Positions 52,297 through 61,807 are shown, counted from the first letter of the stretch. The stretch is DNA of 64,000 nt from Anoplolepis gracilipes (GCF_047496725.1 NC_132973.1:7415233-7479232), one strand, 5' to 3'. The notes: generated by a model from the sequence alone, not told the origin. A program made the numbers and translations.

Positions 52297-52356
52297 CCTG
52301 TGCATGTGAATCATGCGATATTCTGGGAAAATGTTGAGAATTACGTCCCTCTCACC
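52297..52356 (-). other. Intron of about 60 bp in the COX19 5' leader
   Basis: On the minus strand the donor is ACAG|GTGAGA and the acceptor CATGCACAG (boundary near 52298). Removing it joins a leader exon (ending 52356) to the COX19 coding exon 23 bases before the ATG. The intron is predicted from sites only. Confidence 0.5.
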
Positions 52357-52359
52357 TGT

Positions 52360-52386
52360 TCAACGATAAAGTTCAGCAGCCGCCAT
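52360..52386 (-). CDS. Upstream ORF in the COX19 leader (8 residues)
   Basis: ATGGCGGCTGCTGAACTTTA then TCGTTGA encodes MAAAELYR and stops four bases before the predicted leader donor. The initiation context is strong (A at -3, G at +4). If included in the transcript it could reduce or regulate COX19 translation. Whether the start lies downstream of the real transcription start is unknown. Confidence 0.45.
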   Translation of the reverse strand: MAAAELYR

Positions 52387-52390
52387 TTTG
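52379..52390 (-). promoter_or_regulatory. YY1/Pho-type site in the COX19 leader
   Basis: CAAAATGGCGGC on the minus strand matches the extended YY1 consensus (AAnATGGCGGC). It overlaps the upstream ORF start. YY1 sites just downstream of transcription starts are common in nuclear genes for mitochondrial proteins. Confidence 0.6.
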
Positions 52391-52430
52391 GCCACCGTAC
52401 TCCTTCCACTTGCACGGATCGCTGACGCCA

Positions 52431-52492
52431 GACGTCAGGCGGCAGGCGGGAGGGATTTACCTAACCCAACCTTACGTGCAGCAGACCACGTG
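52431..52492. promoter_or_regulatory. CRE-like site and E-box upstream of COX19
   Basis: GACGTCA at 52431-52437 (7 of 8 bases of a CRE) and CACGTG at 52487-52492 lie 45-110 bases upstream of the YY1-type motif. Motif matches only. Confidence 0.35.
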
Positions 52493-53520
52493 ACTGTCTT
52501 GATTTGACAGATCGTTCTGGGGCGTATGGATGCTTTAAGGCGCATATAACTTTTAATGTACTTTTTATTCTTAATTATAAAACAAAAGAAAAATTTATAT
52601 AATAAAATATAGAGATGAGAAAAATAGAAGAGATCAATAGAGATTTTTATAATATACATAAGTTTTCATATTCCTTTTTTATTCCTTTTCGAATAATAGG
52701 CAACTTAATGTTATAGTCACATGTCTATAGCAGAAATTCTTCCCTATTATACTTTGTCATTTCCTTTTACATCTACCTATTAATAATCTCGTCGAAGTCT
52801 AATACGCACATACTATATCTGTAATATGCATTAGTTAGTTGTTTAAGAGTCGTAAAACGACTGACAATATTTATCTCGTGTAAAATATAACAGTGTAAGT
52901 GTGCAAAATATAGTAAATATTTTATACTTATTTTTTACTGAAATAAAAATTTGTACACATAATAATGTATAAAAAATAAGAAAATAATAATTAAATTATT
53001 GACAAATAATTTACTTAAATTTTGCGTATACTTAAATCTTCCATATATTTATATATCTAGTTTAAAGTTAATTTAAAGTAATTTTGTGTAATTTTTAATA
53101 TTTTGAACGATTACTATCTTTGTGTAGATTTTCTACAGAAAAAATATTGTATATCTTTAAATCGTTAATCAAATCGATTGTTTTTTCGCAATTATTGTAT
53201 TTATAATTATTAAACAATGCACTAATTTTCAGTCAATAATCTGCTAAAGCTCTATCTTTGATACTATTAATTAGAAATATACAAATGCGCATGCGCAAGG
53301 GAGGAAAATTTGTTATCTATCAACAGTTATCTTGACGCGCGGGGATCTAAAGCAGAAATGGGACAAAGCCTGATCTATATTTAATATATCTATAAAGAAT
53401 CCGCATAACGGAGCGTATCGCTGAAGGCGGTCTGCGCGCGAAACTCCCGCGAGGAATTTCGAACTTTGGACCCGATGCGAGTCAAGTAACTCGATCGAAT
53501 TTTTACGTAGTCAACCAGCG
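52493..53520. other. Intergenic DNA between COX19 and the sulfotransferase array
   Basis: About 1 kb of AT-rich sequence between divergently arranged genes. No coding sequence or structured element was recognised. Confidence 0.6.
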
Positions 53521-53521
53521 A

Positions 53522-53529
53522 TATAAAAA
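53522..53529 (+). promoter_or_regulatory. TATA box of sulfotransferase copy 1
   Basis: TATAAAAA in a GC-richer flank, about 100 bases before a good donor (ACT|GTAAGT, exon end 53624). This fits a core promoter with a non-coding first exon from roughly 53552 to 53624. TATA promoters are typical of regulated or tissue-specific genes. Confidence 0.5.
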
Positions 53530-53991
53530 CTCAGCCACGCGGGCAGCCGTGAAACAGAACTTTCGTTAACCCAATCGTCACCATCGAGCGAGAGTTCGCA
53601 AACACCGACATAGGAGAAATTACTGTAAGTAAGACTCTATACAAATACTACACGCTTGTTATATAACCATCGCCTCGGGTCCGCTCCTCGTGCACTATCC
53701 CGAACCCTGTGCCGTACGCGGCACAATAATGTTATTTACATATATTACGCGAAAGTAATCGAACAACGTCTGTGTATGTATGTAAGTGTGTTACATACAC
53801 ATAGAATAAGAATAAAACAATATTATTATTGTATATTACTTTTTATTTAATTATAATTTCTCTATATTCCATAAACACAATAAGTACTTCATATCTATTT
53901 GATTAGCACTTATCATTCGAGCGACACATATCTCTAATAAAAATGCAAGTCACATTTACATAACTTTTGAGAGATAACGATAAGAAGGATA

Positions 53992-53992
<1 letters not shown>

Positions 53993-54041
<49 letters not shown>

Positions 54042-54057
54042 CTAGTATATATAGATA

Positions 54058-54108
<51 letters not shown>
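53993..54108. repeat. Two (TA)n arrays in the 5' intron of sulfotransferase copy 1
   Basis: TA runs of about 48 and 50 bp are separated by about 18 bases. They lie between the non-coding first exon and the start-codon exon. Confidence 0.9.
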
Positions 54109-54114
<6 letters not shown>

Positions 54115-54207
54115 GTTCTCGTAAAAGCTTTTTTTTCTAGCTCGAAAAAATTCGAACAAGATTCAAATAGTCACGAGCCACTTTGTACCTACGAATTGTT
54201 AAGAAGC

Positions 54208-54424
54208 ATGGCTTTTCTCAAGAACTTGAAAAATCAACCTATCGAAGGTGAACTGGCGATCGCGCTGTCCAAGTCGTATCCGTTTCACAAGCGTGGTTTC
54301 GTCCAAATCGGCGAAAAGAAATGGTTTTTGCCATATAAGTGTACCGAACAAGGCAATATAAATAAAATATTTAACTTCGAAACTCGTCCCGATGACACAT
54401 GGATCATTACCTTTCCTAGATCAG
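54208..54424 (+). CDS. Sulfotransferase copy 1, exon 1
   Basis: 217 bases, starting ATGGCTTTTCTCAAG and ending in the P-loop at TCAG|GTATAG (phase 1). A 5' UTR acceptor (TTTTTTTTCTAG) precedes it at 54140. Confidence 0.95.
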
Positions 54425-57048
54425 GTATAGATGTATTTTTTATCTTTACTTAAAAAAACAATAATGTTTAAGGTTCTTATTATCGATTCCTTTACTTTTG
54501 CATATAATTTTCATATTTTTAATTTATAATTAAATCAGTTATTGCAAGAAGAAGTTAGTTTTAATATTTTTGTAAATAGAAACAATCTTAATTGTGATTA
54601 TATGTTTTGTGTCGATCAGGTACGACAATGACACAGGAACTTATATGGTTGGTGGCGAATGATTTGAATTTTGACGAGGCGCGGCGAAGACATTTAACAG
54701 AGAGATTCCCCTATTTAGAGTACAGTATAATATATACTCATAAAAAATCACGAAGAGCTAAATTTTACATTTTCTACATTTATCTATTTTTTTATATTCT
54801 TTTTATTTCGCCTAAGTTTTTGTAATTGATAATACTTGAAATATTTATGTAAAAATTAATATCTAGACCTTTATTTGACACTCGAAGTTTATAGAAACGT
54901 GAATCATACACTTTTCTTTTATATAATAAAGTAAAAAAATTACGCGAAATAAACCGTTTCTTTTTAAATTAGAAAACACTCTATCGTGGAAAAAACTTTC
55001 CTCTTTTAATATTTCGAATGTAAAGCTCTTAATATTTGCAAACAAGCAACTATCAACTTAGCGAATAAGAGCAAGACGCGGATATTAATGTGTTAATTTT
55101 TTAGAAATTAATTTTTTCGCGAAAATTGAAACGTGCACAAAGCACATATTTTACTTGGTGTATTTACCAAGAAATAGATTGTCATTTTTGAGAATTCAAT
55201 AAACCCCTCTTTACCCCTAAAGAGTCATAGGCGAGAAAAATAAAGAGGGGTTTATAGAATTTTGAAAAAATGAGAATCTATTTCTTGGTTAATACACCAA
55301 GTAATATATGTGCCCTGTGCACATTTCAAAATTTACAATAAAATTAATTTCTAAGAAATTTACGCATTAACGTCCGCGTCTGGTTGATAGTTGCTTCTTT
55401 CCTCTTTTAGTTTAAGTTTAATAGTAGAAGACGACGTACTTGCGAACGACACTCCCGAAGAACAAAAAATATCGAAATATAGCATCGAGTTTGTGCAAAA
55501 TCAGCCCTTACCGCGTTTCATCAAGAGTCATTTTCCTCTCGATTTATTGCCGACAGTCGTAAATAATGATTGCAAAGTAAGCGAGTGTTTGTGTTTGTGT
55601 GAATATGTGTGATAAAAAATTTAAAGTAAATCTTTTAACAAAAAGTTACTTTTACTTTTAGATCATCTATGTCGCGAGAAATGTAAAAAGTGTGGCGGTC
55701 TCGTGGTATTATTTTCAAAAGGACTTGAAACTGTATGAGGGAACCTTCGAACAAATGTGTGATGATTTCATGAACGATCATTGTAAGTTTTGCAAAGTCT
55801 CGATTTCTTTAATATAATTTTTTATCTATTATCAATTGCTCATTCTTATTTATACTTCTTTCATAACTTCAGCGATGTGGGCTCCATATTGGGAGCATGT
55901 AAAAACAGCTTGGGCAATTAGACACAAACCAAATGTTTTGTTTCTCTTCTATGAAGATTTGAGAAAAGTAAGATGAAGCGAGATTTTCCATAAGATTTAC
56001 AAATATTAAAAAATCATAAATCTAAGAAGTTAAAATTTAAAGTATTAAAAAGAAAATCGGTGTACATAATCAATAAAAATAATTAAATATTGCGATCATT
56101 TTTTATACGAAACAATATTCAAAAATTTAATTTGAACCGTTGTCCAATAAGCTTCACTGTTTTTATTCACTAAGCAATTTATTTAATAGTTCTTTTATTT
56201 CATTTTACATCTTGAAAACTTGTCGTTTGATCACATTTCAATTATAAACAATAAAAATCCATATTAATAACAAAAATAATGCACCTTTGATAGCAAATAT
56301 ATTACTAATAAATTACTTGAAAAATAAGGCTCTTTAATGTTTAAAAACACGAGACTTTAAAATCTGAGCGATTGAGAGCCGAAGGCGAATGGTAGTGCGT
56401 TGATTTCGCAAAAATAATTTTTCTGCGAAACTGATAAGTGCACAAGGCACATATCTTTCTTGGTGTTTTTAACAAGACCTATTCACATTTAAATTCTCAT
56501 TTTTGAGAATTCCCCTCTGCATAATATTTTTATAAAATTCTAAAAAATGAAAAGTTAAATATAATTAGGTCTTGGTATACACCAAAATAATATGTGCTCT
56601 GTGCACTTATCAATTTCGCAAAAAAATTATTTTTTGCGAAATTAACGCACTACCATCCACGTTCGGCTCTTAGTCACGCAGATTTTAAAGTCTCGTGTAT
56701 GCAAAGATATTACTTTATATTTATGGTTTAATGGTATATTACGCGATTATAAATTATCTTATTTATTTTATATAGAATTTAGTTGAAAATATTAAGAAAA
56801 TCGCCACATTTTTCGGCAAAACGTACAATGAAGAGCAAATCGTAAAATTAGCGGAGCATTTAAATATTGAAAACTTTCGCAAGAATCCTATGGTGAACCG
56901 ACCTACTCGAAGAGTAGATCCCAAAGTATTTATACGGCAAGGAAAGACGGACAGTTGGAAAGAGTTATTCACACCGGAACTTGAAAAGAGATTTAACAAG
57001 TGGATCGTCGATAATTTAAAAGATACAGATTTGATTTTTCCCAATTAA
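54208..57048 (+). CDS. Cytosolic sulfotransferase, tandem copy 1 (six coding exons)
   Basis: Exons 54208-54424, 54620-54724, ~55425-55576, 55662-55782, 55873-55967 and 56776-57048, about 320 residues. SULT-family enzymes transfer sulfate from PAPS to hydroxyls or amines of small molecules. Motifs: P-loop TFPRSGTT (68-75) for the PAPS 5'-phosphosulfate, catalytic His near 143 in RFIKSHFP, YVARNVKSVAVSWYYF (Arg and Ser for the PAPS 3'-phosphate), FYEDL, and FIRQGKTDSWKELF near the C-terminus. The last replaces the usual RKGxxG by RQGKTD. It resembles insect luciferin-sulfotransferase-like proteins; the substrate is unknown. The exon 2/3 junction is uncertain: the expected AG|GT donor has lost a G. 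The start ATG is shared by all three copies. It has no signal peptide. Confidence 0.9.
54620..54724 (+). CDS. Sulfotransferase copy 1, exon 2
   Basis: Encodes TTMTQELIWLVANDLNF and ends RFPYLEY. The only GT near the end (GAGTACA|GTATAA) gives phase 1, while the family alignment expects phase 2 after ...TACAG. Confidence 0.85.
55044..55396. mobile_element. Foldback element in intron 2 of sulfotransferase copy 1
   Basis: The ends AAGCAACTATCAAC (55044-55057) and GTTGATAGTTGCTT (55383-55396) are exact reverse complements. The whole ~353 bp folds on itself, with matching inner blocks such as GTGCACA...GCACAT and ACTTGGTGTA. It has no coding potential. The right end sits directly beside the pyrimidine-rich acceptor of exon 3. 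A paralogous copy lies in the same intron of copy 2. Confidence 0.85.
55425..55576 (+). CDS. Sulfotransferase copy 1, exon 3 (5' edge uncertain)
   Basis: Encodes EDDVLANDTPEEQ and RFIKSHFPLDLLPTV with the catalytic His. In-frame canonical acceptors are TTTAATAG at 55424 or TAGTAG at 55427. The strongest acceptor by pyrimidine tract (CCTCTTTTAG at 55410) would be out of frame with a GT donor. Confidence 0.75.
55662..55782 (+). CDS. Sulfotransferase copy 1, exon 4
   Basis: Encodes IIYVARNVKSVAVSWYYF and EGTFEQMCDDFMNDH. Acceptor TTACTTTTAG, donor T|GTAAGT. Confidence 0.95.
55873..55967 (+). CDS. Sulfotransferase copy 1, exon 5
   Basis: Encodes SMWAPYWEHVKTAWAIRHKP and LFLFYEDLRK, a conserved SULT segment. 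Acceptor AACTTCAG, donor AAA|GTAAGA. Confidence 0.95.
56348..56697. mobile_element. Foldback element in intron 5 of sulfotransferase copy 1
   Basis: CACGAGACTTTAAAATCTG at the left edge is exactly inverted at the right edge. The arms match for about 105 bp each and include GTGCAC and GGTGT blocks shared with the intron-2 element. It is absent from the same intron of copy 2, so it is probably younger than the duplication, or was lost there. Confidence 0.85.
56776..57048 (+). CDS. Sulfotransferase copy 1, exon 6
   Basis: Encodes NLVENIKKIATFFGKTYNEE, LAEHLNIENFRKNPMVN, FIRQGKTDSWKELFTPELE and the C-terminal TDLIFPN before TAA. Confidence 0.95.
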   Translation, partial: NLVENIKKIATFFGKTYNEEQIVKLAEHLNIENFRKNPMVNRPTRRVDPKVFIRQGKTDSWKELFTPELEKRFNKWIVDNLKDTDLIFPN

Positions 57049-58572
57049 ATTTGTCACACAAGATACTTTACAGTACTAACGATAATTCCATATATATATT
57101 ATTAAACAATGTACATATATATATAAAATATGTAATTGATAGAAAATTTGTCATTTTTCTATTAAGTTCTGTTTTAAATATAATTGCTGATTTTTTTTAT
57201 ATATATTTTACATTTTTTTTATATTATCTTTTATTATATATACATATTCGCTAATTTTTTACTGTTTCAAAGAGAGAATGGAAAGGAACTTTTTCCTACA
57301 TGGAAAAAGTAAATCGAAATTAAAAAGTTACTAATAAAAGTTACTTCACGCGGACTGTGTATATGTTATTTTATTTTGTAAATATCAATTGAATTATGTG
57401 ACGGATTACATAACTGTTTTCACTTTCACTGATATCAGGAAAGCTTATAATTATATCAATTGTTGTTATAATTTCGCATTTTTTCATTCTATATATTGCT
57501 TTCGCTACGTGATAAAAGATTTTTCTCATTAAGAATCAAAGTGAAAATGTTGATTTTAGAGTTTTGATAGATTTCATTTTGTGCTACGTAGAACATACAA
57601 CTGAATATCATTGCAGGTAAGTTTGCTAATAATGTGCATGTATATGTTAGGTTAACAGTTAAAATAGGTTATAACAGTTAGAATGATTCAAAAAGACTAA
57701 TGAAAATTATTTATGACTCAAGTCAATATTATCCTCTTGGAAAAATATCCTTTTTCATATTTTAGAATTTATATTATATATATATATTTCATAAGTAAAA
57801 ATAAGAAGACCTATACGTATCGAAATACATATACACGAGATTTACAGATATTTTGCGTGAGAAATTTTTTATATACAAAACATTATCCTGAAGCAATGAG
57901 ATAAGTGAAAACATAAAACTTTGAATGTCACATTTGCATAAAATGAAAAAAAATGTGCTCACCAATTGTTGCTTTAATAAGCAATTTTTTAATTAATAAC
58001 ATTATAATTAAAAAATAAGAGACTGTTAACAATATATTTATTAGATAAAAAAATTTTCATGATTCCATTTAATGATGAATTTTCATTTAAAGATTATTTC
58101 TTTATATTCTCTATATACAATAGCCACACTATCTCATATGTATTCAATTAGTGTTTATCATTCGACTAACATTTATCTCGGACAAAATTGTTGTTCTTAG
58201 TATTTTGCAATATCTATTTTTTGGTAAGTACACCAAGTAAAATATATGCCCTGTGCACGTTTCAATTTTCGCTGAAAAATTAAATTTCTAAGAAATTTAC
58301 GTTAAGATTAGCATCCACGTATAGATGTTATTCGCCAAGTTGATAAGTTACTTGTTTGTAAATATTAAGAGCCTTATATTCAAAATATTTTTCAATATGT
58401 TTGGAAAAGTTGGCAAAAAAATAACAACAAAGACTTAGAATAAAATATTCTCGCTTAAAAGCTTTTTTCTTACTAGTCGAAAATTTTCGAAGCAAACAAC
58501 ATCAAGAAAAATCATTCGAACACGATTCAAATAGTCACGAGCCACTTTGCACCTGCCAATTGTTGAAGAAGC
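57049..58572. other. Spacer between sulfotransferase copies 1 and 2
   Basis: Much of this spacer is repeated downstream of copy 2. A donor-like TTGCAG|GTAAGT ends at 57616, and the same site recurs at 62483 upstream of copy 3, so each may mark the end of a non-coding first exon. No TATA box like that of copy 1 was seen here. The single-arm element lies at 58214-58388. Confidence 0.55.
58214..58388. mobile_element. Single-arm foldback element upstream of sulfotransferase copy 2
   Basis: The sequence from ACACCAAGTAAAATATATGC to TTAAGAGCCTTATATTC matches one arm of the intron-2 element. It interrupts sequence that is continuous upstream of copy 3. Near-identical 11-base flanks (TTTTGCAATAT / TTTTTCAATAT) look like a target-site duplication. 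Confidence 0.7.
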
Positions 58573-58789
58573 ATGGCTTTCCTTAAGAACTTAAAAAATC
58601 AACCTATCGAAGGTGAACTGGCGATCGCGCTGTCCAAGTCGTATCCGCTTCACAAGCATGGTTTCGTCCAAATCGGCGAAAAGAAATGGTTTTTGCCATA
58701 TAAGTGTACCGAACAAGGCAATATAAATAAAGTATTTAACTTCGAAACTCGTCCCGATGACACATGGATCATTACCTTTCTTAGATCAG
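58573..58789 (+). CDS. Sulfotransferase copy 2, exon 1
   Basis: Same length as in copies 1 and 3 (217 bases). Seven differences from copy 1, four of which change the residue, including Pro to Leu in the P-loop. A 5' UTR acceptor (TTCTTACTAG) ends at 58476. Confidence 0.93.
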
Positions 58790-60970
58790 GTATAGATGTA
58801 TTTTTTATCTTTACTTAAAAAAACAATAATGTTTAAGGTTCTTATTATCGATTCCTTTACTTTTGCATATAATTTTCATATTTTTAATTTATAATTAAAT
58901 CAGTTATTGCAAGAAGAAGTTAGTTTTAATATTTTTGTAAATAGAAACAATCTTAATTGTGATTATATGTTTTGTGTCGATCAGGTACGACACTGACACA
59001 GGAACTCACATGGTTGGTGGCGAATGATTTGAATTTTGACGAGGCGCGGCGAAGACATTTAATAGAGAGATTCCCCTTTTTAGAGTACAGTATAATATAT
59101 ACTCATATACAAATCACGAAGAGATAAATTTCATATTTTCTACATTTATCTATTTTTTTATATTCTTTTTATTTCGCCCAAGTTTTTGTAATTCATAAGA
59201 CTTGAAATATTTATGTAAAAATTAATATCAAGATCTTTATTTGACACGCGAAGTTTATAGAAACGTGAATCATACACTTTTCTTTTATATAAAGTAAGAA
59301 AATTGCGCGAAATAAACCGTTTCTTTTTAAATTAGAAAATACTCTATCGTGAAAAAAACTTTCTTCTTTTAATATTTCGAATATAAGGCTTTTAATATTT
59401 GCAAACAAGCAACTATCAACTTGACAAATAAGAGCAAGACGTGGATATTAATGTGCTAATTTCTTAGAAATTAATTTTTCCGCGAAAATTGAAACGTGCA
59501 CAGGGCACATATTTTACTTGGTGTATTTACCAAGAAATAGATTGTCATTTTTGAGAATTCAATAAACCCCTCTTTACCCTCCTCCACCCTCTAAAGAGTC
59601 GTAGGCGAGAAAAATAAAAAGGGATTTATAGAATTCTTAAAAAATGAGAATCTATTTCTTGGTTAATACACCAAGTAATATATGTGCCTTGTGCACATTT
59701 CAAAATTTGCAAAAAAATTAATTTCTAAGAAATTTACGCATTAACGTCCGCGTCTGGTTGATAGTTGCTTCTTTCCTCTTTTAGTTTAGGTTTAATAGTA
59801 GAAGACGACGTACTTGCAAACGACACTCCCGAAGAACAAAAAATATCGAAATATAGCATCGAGTTTGTGCAAAATCAGTCCTCACCACGATTCATCAAAA
59901 GTCATCTTGCTCTCGATTTATTGCCGACAGTTGTAAATAATTGCAAAGTAAGCGAGTGTGTGTGTGTGCGTGCGACAAAAAATACAATTTAAAGCAAATT
60001 TTAAAGGATTTTTATGTAATTTTTACTTCTAGATCATCTATGTTGCGAGAAATCCAAGAAATGTTGTGGTTTCATGGTATTTTTTTATAAAGGACATTAA
60101 ACAAGTTCAGTACCAGGGAACCTTCGAACAGTTGTGTAATGATTTCATGAACGATCATTGTAAGTTTTGCAAATTCTCGATCGATTTTTTTAATACAATA
60201 ATTTCTTACCTTTTTTACCTATTTTCAACCCTCATTTATACCTCTTCCACAATTTCAGCATGGTGGGCCCCATATTGGGAGCATGTAAAAACAGCTTGGG
60301 CAATTAGACACAAACCAAATATTTTGTTTCTTTTCTATGAAGATTTGACAAAAGTAAGAAAAAACAAGATTTTCTATAAGATTTAAAAGTCTGTCAAAAA
60401 ATCATAAACCTGAAAAAATAAAATCTAAAGTATTATAAAAAAAATCGGTGGAGAGATAATTAAATATTTCGATTATTTTTTACATGAAACAATATTTAAA
60501 AATTTTTATTTTATTGTTGTACAGCAAGCTTTTCAGTTTTTATTTATTGTTAGAAATTTATTTAATAGTCTTTTCTATTTTATTTTATATCTCGAAAACT
60601 TATCATTTGATCACATTTCAATTATAAACCGTAGAATGCCATATTTATAACAAAAATAATGCTCTGATAACAAAGATATTATGTTACACAGAGTTTAGCG
60701 GAAAACATCAAGAATATCGCCGCGTTTTTCGGCAAAACCTACAATGATGAACAAATTGTTAAATTAGCGGAGCACTTAAATATTGAAAATTTTCGCAAGA
60801 ATCCTATGGTAAACCAACCGGCGCCTGGTCAACAAATAAATCCCAAATCATTTATACGACAAGGAAAAGCGGACAGTTGGAAAGAGTTGTTCACACCGGA
60901 ACTTGAAAAGAGATTTAACGAGTGGGTCGTCGATAATTTGAAAAATACAGACCTGATTTTTCCCGATTAA
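58573..60970 (+). CDS. Cytosolic sulfotransferase, tandem copy 2 (six coding exons)
   Basis: Exons 58573-58789, 58985-59089, ~59799-59947, 60033-60159, 60259-60353 and 60692-60970, about 323 residues, same exon phases as copy 1. The motifs are those of a PAPS-dependent SULT: catalytic His in RFIKSHLA, YVARNPRNVVVSWYFF, FYEDL and FIRQGKADSWKELF. The P-loop reads TFLRSGTT, with Leu in place of the usual Pro, which may weaken PAPS binding. Compared with copy 1, exon 3 lacks one codon and exon 4 has two extra; all changes keep the frame. The exon 2/3 splice problem of copy 1 is present here too. Substrate unknown. Intact frames argue against a pseudogene, but splicing must be confirmed. Confidence 0.88.
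58985..59089 (+). CDS. Sulfotransferase copy 2, exon 2
   Basis: Encodes TTLTQELTWLVANDLNF and ends RFPFLEY. Ends GAGTACA|GTATAA exactly as in copy 1. Confidence 0.85.
59407..59770. mobile_element. Foldback element in intron 2 of sulfotransferase copy 2
   Basis: Ends AAGCAACTATCAAC (59407-59420) and GTTGATAGTTGCTT (59757-59770), orthologous in position to the element of copy 1, so it was present before the duplication. The centre has an extra CCTCCACC segment. Confidence 0.85.
59799..59947 (+). CDS. Sulfotransferase copy 2, exon 3 (5' edge uncertain)
   Basis: Encodes EDDVLANDTPEEQ and RFIKSHLALDLLPTV. The in-frame acceptor TTTAATAG ends at 59798; the stronger CTCTTTTAG upstream is out of frame with the GT donor. 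Donor AAA|GTAAGC. Confidence 0.75.
60033..60159 (+). CDS. Sulfotransferase copy 2, exon 4
   Basis: Encodes IIYVARNPRNVVVSWYFF and QGTFEQLCNDFMNDH. It is six bases longer than in copy 1 and strongly diverged in the middle. Confidence 0.93.
60259..60353 (+). CDS. Sulfotransferase copy 2, exon 5
   Basis: Encodes SWWAPYWEHVKTAWAIRHKP and LFLFYEDLTK. Acceptor AATTTCAG, donor AAA|GTAAGA. Confidence 0.95.
60692..60970 (+). CDS. Sulfotransferase copy 2, exon 6
   Basis: Encodes SLAENIKNIAAFFGKTYNDE and FIRQGKADSWKELFTPELE and ends TDLIFPD before TAA. Acceptor GTTACACAG. Its intron lacks the foldback element found in copy 1. Confidence 0.95.
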   Translation, partial: SLAENIKNIAAFFGKTYNDEQIVKLAEHLNIENFRKNPMVNQPAPGQQINPKSFIRQGKADSWKELFTPELEKRFNEWVVDNLKNTDLIFPD

Positions 60971-61392
60971 ACTTGTCGCACAATATATTTATCTGCGAGA
61001 CATTTATCAGCACTAACGATAATTTCACATATTTTATTAAACAATATGCTCATAAATATACAATGTTTACACGGATAAAATATGTAATTGATAATAAATT
61101 ATGAATTACAGTAATCCATATTTGTCATTTTACTAGTGTCTGTGAAGTTGGCACGACGTTTTATTAATTTTTATAAAATAATGACAGTTCCAGTAACAGT
61201 TTTCATAGTTCTATAGTTCCTGATAAACATTTTAAAAAGTTTTGCATTTTTAATATCAAAAAAATTCAAAATAAAAAATGACGTGCTAACTTCACGTTCC
61301 AGCACGGCACATCCTCCTCCGAAGTACAAGAAAACATCGAAAATCAAGATGTTCATTAAGAGTTCTCGTTATTTTTATACCAATTTAGAATT

Positions 61393-61431
61393 AGTTAGCA
61401 TAAAAATAACCACGTTATTTTTATGCTAACT
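61393..61431. repeat. Hairpin with perfect 18-bp arms
   Basis: AGTTAGCATAAAAATAAC (61393-61410), loop CAC, and the exact reverse complement (61414-61431). Confidence 0.9.
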
Positions 61432-61534
61432 TCGCGAATTTAGCACGACACTCTCTTTAAAGTGCTAAAACGAATTAAAAATTCTTATTTTTACAAGAGT
61501 TCCCTATAGTTTTAATTTAGAGTCGCACACACAT

Positions 61535-61591
<57 letters not shown>
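61535..61591. repeat. (TA)n microsatellite
   Basis: A TA run of about 55 bp inside the insertion downstream of copy 2. Confidence 0.95.
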
Positions 61592-61597
<6 letters not shown>

Positions 61598-61654
61598 TTC
61601 AGATCGATATTCTACCAATTAACTTTTAAACAATTTTTCTTTTAATTGCGTATT

Positions 61655-61683
61655 ACAACACTTACAAATGTTGTAAGTGTTGT
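61655..61683. repeat. Hairpin with perfect 13-bp arms
   Basis: ACAACACTTACAA (61655-61667), loop ATG, and the exact reverse complement (61671-61683). Confidence 0.85.
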
Positions 61684-61807
61684 TGGTTCAAGATAGCAAA
61701 TTATGAATATCATAAACTCTGAAATTTATACCTTTCATCTTTAAGATACACTTTTGCGTTAATTTTATTAAACAATTATTGATTATTTGCATTTCTAATT
61801 TTTTGCG

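Noticed and set aside
53956..54159. Tyr/Ile repeat open frame on the minus strand
   Set aside because: Produced by the TA arrays.
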